11,734 bases of DNA, taken from positions 1-11,734 of the forward strand of contig JAEZFR010000348.1 in NCBI GenBank assembly GCA_023417285.1. Reading direction: 5' to 3'. Shown here piece by piece: positions 1 through 6,586 of this stretch (the stretch's first letter is position 1; each line of letters starts with the position of its first letter). The DNA comes from Bacillota bacterium. GTDB lineage: Bacteria; Bacillota; Clostridia; Acetivibrionales; DSM-1351. The translations under genes and the position numbers were made by a program. The notes beneath the pieces are model-generated. The model did not search any database, was not told the origin of the DNA, and saw only the letters and a program-made list of their open reading frames with translations.

Positions 1-697
1 ATATTATCCGACCCTCAACATACCCATGCTGACCTTCTTCATCAAAACCTAGGGGCTCTAAACTCCCAGCATTAATCAAAAAGCTATTTTCACGCTTAAC
101 AAAGTAGTGCCTGTGAATATGACCTATAGCTATATAATCCATATTAAGAGAAAATAGCTCCTTGCTGCTAATACTATTGTAGTTTTGCTGTTCAAAAGGT
201 AAATCTACAGTACCATGCAGGGCAATTATATTGAACAACTCAGTGTTTACATTTTGATGTTGAAATGACTTTATGTCTCCCCTAGCGTCTCCCTGCATTC
301 CTACCCCATAAACACATACACCCAGCTTATCTAACAATATATAGGGCGTATCATGACATAAGATATGAACATTTTTGAGCTGTAAAAGCTTTTGATAAGC
401 AGACTGTATAGTATAATAGTCATGGTTTCCAGGACAAATTACTATCTGTGTATTATATAATTCCGAAAACATATTCTTAATAGCATTTATTGTTGACTGT
501 TTTATATTGCTTTGCTCATATAAATCACCACATATTAGCAAAAGCTCAACATTAGATGCTTTTGCCCTGTTTACTATACTATAGAGTGAGTGTAAAAGCT
601 CCTCTCTTCTTTGCTCTGCCTTATCATCCCCTAAAGATGAAAAGGGCATGTCCAAATGAATATCTGCTGTATGTATAAAATTTATGACTTTTACCAT
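1..697 (-). CDS. Metallophosphoesterase, SbcD/YhaO-type DNA-repair exonuclease family, 3' part outside the window
   Basis: The N-terminal 232 residues of a calcineurin-like phosphoesterase are visible; the frame is still open at base 1. The two-metal core is complete: DIH at residues 12-14, GDLYE at 57-61, GNHD at 90-93, HG at 161-162 and GHIH at 192-195. The opening residues HTADIHLD are typical of SbcD/Mre11 and YhaO proteins, which are Mn2+-dependent DNA nucleases or associated phosphoesterases acting with an SMC-like ATPase. The family call is from motifs; nuclease activity is inferred. The ATG at 695-697 is chosen because GGAGTG (complement of 704-709) lies 6 nt upstream and the family motif starts soon after. 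An in-frame GTG lies four codons earlier (complement of 704-706, inside that SD), so it is less likely. A YhaN- or SbcC-like partner would be expected just past base 1 but cannot be seen. Confidence 0.88.
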   Translation of the reverse strand, partial: MVKVINFIHTADIHLDMPFSSLGDDKAEQRREELLHSLYSIVNRAKASNVELLLICGDLYEQSNIKQSTINAIKNMFSELYNTQIVICPGNHDYYTIQSAYQKLLQLKNVHILCHDTPYILLDKLGVCVYGVGMQGDARGDIKSFQHQNVNTELFNIIALHGTVDLPFEQQNYNSISSKELFSLNMDYIAIGHIHRHYFVKRENSFLINAGSLEPLGFDEEGQHGYVEGRII

Positions 698-709
698 TAA
701 AAACACTCC

Positions 710-749
710 AAAAAAAATATAGGTATAGTAAGTTTAACTATTCCTATAT
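710..749 (-). terminator. Weak hairpin plus U-run between acpS and the phosphoesterase gene
   Basis: On the minus strand an imperfect inverted repeat (717-729 with 737-749, one mismatch at 724/742, 7-nt loop) is followed by a run of T (complement of 710-716). This looks like an intrinsic terminator, but the stem has only three G-C pairs. It ends directly before the SD of the phosphoesterase gene, so it could be a leader attenuator or an operator dyad rather than a plain terminator. I see no convincing sigma-A promoter for the phosphoesterase in 698-801. Confidence 0.4.
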
Positions 750-801
750 AATATATTAACCTCAATATTTTAATAAGTAAATGGTTCCACAATCCCTTAA
801 A

Positions 802-1224
802 TTATCCGTCTACAGAATTATCCCCTATGATTACTACAACAAAGGCTTGAGCATAACTTTCACAATGTGATAATGAGAGCTTAATACTAATACCACCAAT
901 GCTCTCAAAGAATTGTTTTGCCTTGCCATAAAGTTCTATATAAGGTTTCCCACTTTCTTTTCTCCTGACTTCAATCTCACTTAACCCTGCATTAGCACCA
1001 ATTCCTGTTCCAAAGGCTTTCGCCACAGCTTCCTTTGCCGCAAAGCTACAAGCATAACTGTGGTACTTTGCTATTCTCTTTTCTTCACAGTACTGCTGCT
1101 CAACCTTCGTAAACACCTTATTCTTGAAGGCTTCACCAGATGGTTTCTCAAGAGCATTTCTTACTCTTTTAATCTCTATAATATCAGTACCTATTAATAT
1201 ATCCACAAACGTTCGCGCCATCAT
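802..1224 (-). CDS. acpS: Holo-[acyl-carrier-protein] synthase (4'-phosphopantetheinyl transferase AcpS)
   Basis: AcpS transfers the 4'-phosphopantetheine arm of CoA to a serine of apo-acyl carrier protein, activating it for fatty acid synthesis in the cytoplasm. The signatures are clear: IGTDIIEI at residues 11-18 with Mg2+ ligand D14, and FAAKEAVAKAFGTG at 61-74 with metal-binding E65. At 140 residues it is slightly longer than the usual 120-130. The ATG at 1222-1224 overlaps the TAA of the upstream GAF gene by one base (TAATG), which suggests translational coupling; the next codon is also ATG. A GTG at 1204-1206 would give MDILIGTDIIEI, closer to the family N-terminus, so the true start is uncertain. 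No strong SD precedes either start. It appears to be the last gene of the AAA-pspA-fapA unit. Confidence 0.95.
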   Translation of the reverse strand: MMARTFVDILIGTDIIEIKRVRNALEKPSGEAFKNKVFTKVEQQYCEEKRIAKYHSYACSFAAKEAVAKAFGTGIGANAGLSEIEVRRKESGKPYIELYGKAKQFFESIGGISIKLSLSHCESYAQAFVVVIIGDNSVDG

Positions 1225-3152
1225 TACCTGAACAGATTAAAGAATTCTGCGAAGCTATTAAAATCATAAAATAGCTTTAGTTTTCTAACCTGTAAATCGG
1301 GAATTCCTGTTTTGGCAGCAATCCTTTCTAAAATATCATTATGAACATCATTTTCAATAATAAATATATTATTATATGAGAATGGGTATATGTATCTAAA
1401 CTCTTCCTTTAAACTATCTAATATGGTATTCCCCTTGAAAACAAAATCTCTGGTATCTAAGATTTGAACCACCGTTAGGTCTATTTCACATTCTATAGCA
1501 GAGTTTATTTCTTGCTTTAACTCTTTTTTAAACAACTCTATAAAATTAGGCAACATAAACTTTTGTTGCTGTTTTATAGTAGAGAGATTGTTTAAAACGG
1601 GTGCAATATGGCCTGCTATTGTCTCCATTGTTAGTATTAACTCTTCATTGTCTATAAATCCATGTTCTAATTCGAATATTATAATGCAACCAAGCATTTC
1701 TAATTCCATTATATCAAGGTATATGGGTATAACAAGGATACCCTGAACCTCTCCTATATAATTGGCTATGTCTTTCCCAACAAATTCTTTAGCTATAGCA
1801 TTGCCCACTCCATAAATACTATCCCCTTCAAAAACCCTTCTCCAGCTATCATTAGGCACTATTTGCTTTCCTTGTACCTCCTCAACATTTATGCTCTGAA
1901 CCGTTTCGAAAACTTCCATTTCATTGTTATAAGTGCAAATTAAACCCTTGCTGACATTAAATGAAATCTCCAAGGTTCTTGCTGTAAGCTCCATGAGCGT
2001 TTCTACCTTGCTGGACGAATTAATATTTTTTGTCAGATTATTGAGTGATATGATCTTATTTAATTTACTCTGAATAATACGCTTTTGCTCTGTAACCTCA
2101 CCAAAAAGCTTAGCATTACTCAAAGCAGTATAGGTAGAGGAGGCTAGGCTTTCAATAAGCTCAAAAATGCTCTGCCCGTATTCATGTCCTGCAACAATCT
2201 CTCCTAATGTTACAAATCCAAATATCTGATTACTCTTTAGAATAAGCACTATGTATTTTACCTTTAACTCAGATAATCCCTGTATTCCTTCTTCAAATAA
2301 GGAGTTAAAGTAGCTGACATCTTCCTCGTTCGAAGTGTCTATAATAACCTTGTTTGAGTTTACTTTAGTACTTCTATTTAGAGTTAGCGATACAGAAATA
2401 TTCTTAACCTGATAAAAAATATCTTTAAAACTCTTTAATGTATACTGCGTACTTTTTTCATCAAGCAGCACAAACCCTGTCATTGTACTGTGTGTAAGCT
2501 CAGAGAATACATCCACTGAAATGCTGTACAATACATCCATTCTTAATTCGCTAAGTAATACCTTTGATGACTGATTAATTGCAAAAAGATTAAATACCTT
2601 TTCGTCCAACTCATTATTAACCTTAACTAATTTTTCGTATCTAGAAAAATTCTCTAATGCTGTATTTATCAATTTCATGAGAGATTCAGATATTATATAG
2701 TCATCTTCACAAAGAATCTTTTCCGATATTATTATGAAGCCATAAAGCTTATCTTCAATAATCAGTGGTACTAAAACTTCAACACCTATATCACTTACTC
2801 TATCAATATCAAGGTATTTAGAAATATTATCTCGTCCATATAAAACAGTACCATAGAAGGTTGCAAGATTTTTAAGCTTCTCACAATTTTCTATTCTATT
2901 GGCTATTTTTGTGAATCCCTTTACCTTTTTAACAATAAATTCATCTTTTTCAAATGTATATATAGCAGACTTATTCACTAGCAATAGTTCATTAACAAAA
3001 TCAAAAGCTGCCTCAATAATCTGGTCAAATACTAATTTTTGCGAAAAGAATTCTATTGCTTGCATAAGCCCGGTATATCTAAAGAGCTTTGCTGATAATA
3101 CTTGATCTTTTTTCTCATCTTCAAGCCTGTTCAATATTGGCTGATAATTCAT
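1224..3152 (-). CDS. Three-GAF-module sensor-like protein with degenerate GGDEF-like C-terminus
   Basis: A 642-residue soluble protein with no membrane segment or signal peptide. I read three tandem GAF-like modules at about residues 40-170, 185-345 and 370-520. Each has a C-terminal hydrophobic strand pattern such as LVPLIIEDKLYGFIII (128-143), and helical linkers join them. GAF domains bind small ligands such as cyclic nucleotides, or act as dimer interfaces. The tail (about 528-642) has the helix-strand layout of a GGDEF domain, but the catalytic site position reads SYNNI (592-596), so it should not make c-di-GMP. No histidine kinase, HD or EAL module is present. The start is set by an unusual G-run SD, AGGGGGG (complement of 3160-3166), 7 nt before the ATG. 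It lies 25 nt after fapA and overlaps acpS by one base. The GAF assignment is by pattern only; ligand and output are unknown. Confidence 0.75.
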   Translation of the reverse strand: MNYQPILNRLEDEKKDQVLSAKLFRYTGLMQAIEFFSQKLVFDQIIEAAFDFVNELLLVNKSAIYTFEKDEFIVKKVKGFTKIANRIENCEKLKNLATFYGTVLYGRDNISKYLDIDRVSDIGVEVLVPLIIEDKLYGFIIISEKILCEDDYIISESLMKLINTALENFSRYEKLVKVNNELDEKVFNLFAINQSSKVLLSELRMDVLYSISVDVFSELTHSTMTGFVLLDEKSTQYTLKSFKDIFYQVKNISVSLTLNRSTKVNSNKVIIDTSNEEDVSYFNSLFEEGIQGLSELKVKYIVLILKSNQIFGFVTLGEIVAGHEYGQSIFELIESLASSTYTALSNAKLFGEVTEQKRIIQSKLNKIISLNNLTKNINSSSKVETLMELTARTLEISFNVSKGLICTYNNEMEVFETVQSINVEEVQGKQIVPNDSWRRVFEGDSIYGVGNAIAKEFVGKDIANYIGEVQGILVIPIYLDIMELEMLGCIIIFELEHGFIDNEELILTMETIAGHIAPVLNNLSTIKQQQKFMLPNFIELFKKELKQEINSAIECEIDLTVVQILDTRDFVFKGNTILDSLKEEFRYIYPFSYNNIFIIENDVHNDILERIAAKTGIPDLQVRKLKLFYDFNSFAEFFNLFR

Positions 3153-3177
3153 GTTTAAGCCCCCCTACTTTATATTT

Positions 3178-4758
3178 TTAAACCTCTTTTAATGCACCAT
3201 CCTGGAAATAGAAACTTGTTCTTAGAAGTGGAGTTTGTATGTCTTTTGATGCTTTATTAATCTCAAAATATGTGTTAGGAAAGGCTTTTTTTAGTATTGT
3301 GATTTCTCCCTCTCCTTTAGCCCTCAGATAGTTTGCATAATCTTTTTTTTCTTCCTCAAGTCTCTGAAGCTGAACCTTCATATCTGCAAACTTTTCATTT
3401 AGCTTATTAAATAAAAGTTTTTTATCACTAGGAGTATCGCCTGTTATTGAAAAGATTGAAAGCTGCTGTTTTATTGATGAAATATCTTGTTTAAGGTTGG
3501 AAATGCTTTCTGTTAGCTTGTCCAATTTTTCTTTGTACAACTTTCTATCAAAACCTTTAACAAATATATTGGTTCTTTTTTCACTAGGGGCACCATATAT
3601 ACTTGAAATCACCCTTATTTCAGCATTAATGTTACCTCCAATTATTTGTCCCTTCATTGATTCGAGTATTACTTCTTTGGCAGTAATATTGCTGTTTAAA
3701 CAATAAAATCCAATATGTACACTGCCCTCACAGAATATATCGGCATCTGCAACATACTTTAGGAACAGATTTCTCTTGCACCTAATAACTGCCTTTCCTT
3801 TTCCTGCTATTCCGCCCTTTATGTATATACTTCCTTCATCACTTTTTATTTCTTTTGCACAGCCTACACCATAATCTCCTAAGATTTCTATGTCCTTTGT
3901 AGAAGCAACTGAAAAGTTATCTTCTATGGTCCCTTTTACAGTGAGATATCCATCAAAATCAACGTTACCTGTTTTGAAGTCAACATCTCCCTTAATCTCT
4001 AGATGATTTGATACCCCTATTCTATCTCCAATATAATGAACTGCCCCTGTTCTAGTGGAATATAACGTTGTTTTATTCCCAACTGTTTCTTCCTTAACAG
4101 AGTTTTTATCATAATATAATGGGTAGTTCTTGCCGTGCATGGGTTTTATTACATTACCTTTTACAGTTTTCCCTTCAACCCCAGGAGTTGCATCAATTCT
4201 TTCGCCTAACCATGTTCCCTTTTCAACCATATTTATTAAGCTGAGCTCATAATGGTCAACGTTACCGTCGTCCTTTATCTCCGGCCGAACTTCTTTTAGT
4301 TTATACATTGTTATTTGTGAGTCTTTTCCTTGTTCCGGGGGGACACCCTCTGCAATTAAAATTGGCTTAGAAGCTACAAGTCCATTAATAAGCACGTCCT
4401 TTTTTATGCCATAAACAACACCATTAGCATTTAATTTCTCAATTATTTGCTTAATGGTTTCAGGTTTTTGTAGCTCTGATTCATCTATCCGTAAAGTAAG
4501 ATATGCCTTTAATTCATCCCCAGATACTTCTACAAGTATTTTTTCTTTGGAAGTGGCAAACTTTCTAGCTTCTTTGGGTGCACTAATAAGCGCATCCTTG
4601 ATAGCTACAAAGTTTACAATTTGAATGTCTGATTGGGCACCTATAATTTTGTTAAACTGGTCAACATTTAGACCCCTTTTAAAGGATTCTATATAGTAGC
4701 CATCGCTTCTTTTGGTAATCTCAATATACGCTGATGAATAAATAATTTCATTTTTCAT
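3178..4758 (-). CDS. FapA/DUF342 family polymer-forming protein
   Basis: A 526-residue cytoplasmic protein of the DUF342 family (FapA, flagellar assembly protein A; in Vibrio FapA is reported to link glucose PTS signalling to flagella). Residues 1-90 hold the N-terminal region, with VSGDELKAYLTLR at 78-90. Residues 179-206 have the characteristic KGTWLGERIDATPGVEGKTV segment. Residues about 248-400 show repeated short strands rich in G and I/V (EIKGDVDF, GYLTVKGTIED, EILGDYGVGC, SIYIKGGIAGKG), consistent with a right-handed beta-helix. Residues 404-435 and 447-482 look like coiled coil, followed by a short beta tail. The SD is GGGGG (complement of 4766-4770), 7 nt before the ATG. No flagellar genes are nearby, so a motility role is not supported here; a scaffold or polymer role in the PspA cluster is an inference. 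Confidence 0.85.
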   Translation of the reverse strand: MKNEIIYSSAYIEITKRSDGYYIESFKRGLNVDQFNKIIGAQSDIQIVNFVAIKDALISAPKEARKFATSKEKILVEVSGDELKAYLTLRIDESELQKPETIKQIIEKLNANGVVYGIKKDVLINGLVASKPILIAEGVPPEQGKDSQITMYKLKEVRPEIKDDGNVDHYELSLINMVEKGTWLGERIDATPGVEGKTVKGNVIKPMHGKNYPLYYDKNSVKEETVGNKTTLYSTRTGAVHYIGDRIGVSNHLEIKGDVDFKTGNVDFDGYLTVKGTIEDNFSVASTKDIEILGDYGVGCAKEIKSDEGSIYIKGGIAGKGKAVIRCKRNLFLKYVADADIFCEGSVHIGFYCLNSNITAKEVILESMKGQIIGGNINAEIRVISSIYGAPSEKRTNIFVKGFDRKLYKEKLDKLTESISNLKQDISSIKQQLSIFSITGDTPSDKKLLFNKLNEKFADMKVQLQRLEEEKKDYANYLRAKGEGEITILKKAFPNTYFEINKASKDIQTPLLRTSFYFQDGALKEV

Positions 4759-4768
4759 AACGATGCCC

Positions 4769-4786
4769 CCAATATATATTTATTGG
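4769..4786 (-). promoter_or_regulatory. Small hairpin overlapping the fapA Shine-Dalgarno
   Basis: On the transcribed strand CCAATA (4781-4786) can pair with TATTGG (4769-4774) around a 6-nt loop. The last two G of the stem are the first two of the GGGGG SD of fapA. This could reduce initiation when folded, but a 6-bp AT-rich stem is weak and may be chance. Confidence 0.25.
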
Positions 4787-4809
4787 CAGTGAATATGCTA
4801 TGTTTGTTA

Positions 4810-5640
4810 TTACATACTAATGCGATTGCGTCTTCTTTCTTGAAGTACATTATCAAGTGCGACTGCTTCATTAACTGCAGTTTCTAGCTTTTCTACCATT
4901 TCCTCTGACTCAACACTAGAAATAATTTGATGCTTAAATGCACCAATCATACTTTCAATGTAATCAAGCCTAGCATGAATTCTTTCAAGCTCGTTCTTCT
5001 CATCTTTTACACGTTCAATTATCTTTTCGTCCATTTCAATAACGCCTTTGACATCATCAGCAAGCCTAACATCTTTCATAAACTCTACTTTTCTTCTATT
5101 TGCATTAATTTTGTTAACTATATCACTAATATTAATTTCAGATATTTCTTTTATTCTTATAGAATAGTTTGTGAGCAGCTTAATATAAGAAACAACTAAG
5201 TTTAAGCTCTGCTCAACTAGTTTTTCCTTGAGATAGCTATACTCCTCCCCTCGCTTAAGAGAATTGAGTATATCATTTTTGTCCTGTATTATTTTTCTGA
5301 TCTTTTGCCTTTGAATAGGTGTAGGAGAAACATCTCTTATTCTAGTTGAAAGTCTAGTACACTCTTTATTCAAATCGTTGATTTGTTTTCTCTTTTCTTT
5401 ACGCCTATACTCTTCCTTGTACTTTTCACTAAAAATGCTTTGCATAACCAAAGCCAAATACAACACTACTCCAGAACCATATACCCCTGCTGTAATTATT
5501 GTCTCATACCCTGTAGAATTAATCATATCACTAATACCATTGGGGTTATTTGTAATCATATATGCGACTACCAACCAAAAAGTAAGCGTAAATAAATTTC
5601 TAAACCTAAAAAAGGCACTGGTTAAAAAATCTGCATTCAT
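4810..5640 (-). CDS. Membrane-anchored coiled-coil protein of unknown family
   Basis: I do not recognise this 276-residue protein. It has two hydrophobic segments near the N-terminus, about residues 16-30 (LFTLTFWLVVAYMIT) and 47-70 (TIITAGVYGSGVVLYLALVMQSIF), separated by a short polar loop. There is no cleavable signal peptide. From residue 72 to the end it is highly charged and predicted helical, with long heptad-like stretches at about 72-135 and 165-270. The simplest topology is a membrane hairpin with a large cytoplasmic coiled-coil domain. A clear SD, AGAGGGAG (complement of 5645-5652), precedes the ATG by 4 nt. It lies downstream of pspA (111-nt gap with a hairpin) and 51 nt upstream of fapA. 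A membrane receptor or anchor for PspA or the AAA ATPase is the natural guess from context, but nothing in the sequence proves it. Confidence 0.8.
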   Translation of the reverse strand: MNADFLTSAFFRFRNLFTLTFWLVVAYMITNNPNGISDMINSTGYETIITAGVYGSGVVLYLALVMQSIFSEKYKEEYRRKEKRKQINDLNKECTRLSTRIRDVSPTPIQRQKIRKIIQDKNDILNSLKRGEEYSYLKEKLVEQSLNLVVSYIKLLTNYSIRIKEISEINISDIVNKINANRRKVEFMKDVRLADDVKGVIEMDEKIIERVKDEKNELERIHARLDYIESMIGAFKHQIISSVESEEMVEKLETAVNEAVALDNVLQERRRNRISM

Positions 5641-5678
5641 AGAGCTCCCTCTAAAAAATATCCTATATTTTTTGTGCT

Positions 5679-5732
5679 TAGTTTAAAACTAGCAAAACCA
5701 AATGCTAAAAACGCAGCACAGATTTTGCTAGT
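5679..5732 (-). terminator. Hairpin between pspA and the membrane coiled-coil gene, possible partial terminator
   Basis: About 20 nt after the pspA stop, the arms ACTAGCAAAA and TTTTGCTAGT (5723-5732 and 5688-5697) form a perfect 10-bp stem around a 25-nt loop that can hold a small inner TGCT/AGCA stem. The stem is followed by only TTT before AAAC, so it is a poor intrinsic terminator. The 3' arm also belongs to an overlapping short dyad at 5679-5691 (TAGTTT/AAACTA), giving a mutually exclusive fold. It may lower expression of the downstream genes relative to pspA, or be an mRNA processing or stability site. Confidence 0.45.
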
Positions 5733-5751
5733 CTACTAATTGATTTAATTA

Positions 5752-6483
5752 TTAATTTGTTGCCTTGTTCTCATTTTTTTCTTTTACTTCAAATCCATTA
5801 TCAGTACCGCCTAGCATAGCCTCTGCTCTCGCTCTTGCTCTATCTCTAGCAGAATTCATATCAAGCCTCTTTAACTTCATATCCATGTTGTCATTGCTTA
5901 ATGACTCAACAGCATTTGCTCTAGCAGTCTTTTTGTTAACAATATCTCTTGCTCTGTCAAGATTGTCATTTACGCTTCCAACTCTGCTATTTTTAGAAGT
6001 GTATTGGGAGTTAACAGAATTTATGTTCTCACGTAATGTAGCCATTTTAGCCTGTGACTTAAGAGTTCTAAGCTCATTGAGCTTAGAGTTCATCTCTGAT
6101 TCAAATATTTTGTAATCCTCACGGATTTTAGTTACCTGAGCCATAGCATTTTCATAGGTAGCATTATGCGTTTCAAATACTGCCTGATATTCTTCTTCTT
6201 GCACAAGTAATTCTACAAGCAGTTCCTTGTCTCCTGATCTCTGCGCAGCATCTACTCTAGACTTAATTGCAGTAAGGTTTCTCTCTGCGTTTTTAAGTTC
6301 AATCTTTATCATTTCGGCATTGGTTTGTATATCAATTATTTGTTGTTCCGCTTCTCTTCTAGCCTTATCAATCTGATTCTTGATATCCTCAAAAAGGGCC
6401 TCAGGATTACGTTCCTCCATATTTCCAACAAACAATCCAAAAAAGCCTCTAAACATAGTGCCAAGTCTGCTAAACAGTCCCAT
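5752..6483 (-). CDS. pspA: PspA/IM30 family phage-shock protein
   Basis: PspA/IM30/Vipp1 proteins belong to the ESCRT-III superfamily. They form rods or rings on the inner face of the membrane and maintain or remodel it under envelope stress. The 243-residue product starts MGLFSRLGTMFRGFFGLF, a typical N-terminal amphipathic helix. It then has NPEALFEDI (26-34) and a long, charged, almost proline-free helical coiled coil to about residue 195. The helical tail contains LKRLDMNSARDRARARAEAML (starting near 204), followed by a polar end. An upstream TTG in frame at 6496-6498 would add five residues, but the ATG at 6481-6483 has a near-perfect AGGAGG 6 nt upstream and begins exactly at the family N-terminus, so I use it. 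It follows the AAA gene by 103 nt and has its own candidate promoter and palindrome. No PspF, PspB/C or LiaRS homologue is in the window. Confidence 0.93.
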   Translation of the reverse strand: MGLFSRLGTMFRGFFGLFVGNMEERNPEALFEDIKNQIDKARREAEQQIIDIQTNAEMIKIELKNAERNLTAIKSRVDAAQRSGDKELLVELLVQEEEYQAVFETHNATYENAMAQVTKIREDYKIFESEMNSKLNELRTLKSQAKMATLRENINSVNSQYTSKNSRVGSVNDNLDRARDIVNKKTARANAVESLSNDNMDMKLKRLDMNSARDRARARAEAMLGGTDNGFEVKEKNENKATN

Positions 6484-6489
6484 AATAAT

Positions 6490-6495
6490 CCTCCT
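6490..6495 (-). promoter_or_regulatory. Ribosome binding site that fixes the pspA start
   Basis: AGGAGG on the minus strand, 6 nt before the ATG at 6481-6483. The alternative in-frame TTG start lies immediately upstream of this SD and cannot use it, so the shorter protein is favoured. Confidence 0.9.
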
Positions 6496-6507
6496 CAAAC
6501 TATTTAT

Positions 6508-6552
6508 GTATTATTTTTTATAAAATTAAAATATCAACTACATTTAAATGTA
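6508..6552 (-). promoter_or_regulatory. Candidate pspA promoter with adjacent palindrome
   Basis: TTGATA (complement of 6532-6537) is followed, 17 or 18 nt later, by ATAATA or TAATAC (around 6508-6514), a plausible sigma-A promoter for pspA. Directly upstream of the -35 lies a perfect 14-bp palindrome, TACATTTAAATGTA (6539-6552), which could be a regulator site. The region is very AT-rich, so chance matches are likely. I found no sigma-54 (GG-N10-GC type) element. Confidence 0.4.
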
Positions 6553-6586
6553 TAATAAAAACGTCTTAAAGTAAATAGCTAAAATG

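Noticed and set aside
698..801. Sigma-A promoter for the phosphoesterase gene
   Set aside because: Several TATTAT-like hexamers occur, but none has an acceptable -35 at 16-18 nt; the region is too AT-rich to choose.
3178..4758. Flagellar locus based on FapA homology
   Set aside because: No flagellar, chemotaxis or motility gene is present in the window.
6484..6498. TTG start for pspA adding five residues
   Set aside because: The AGGAGG lies between this TTG and the ATG at 6483 and serves only the ATG, which begins at the usual PspA N-terminus.
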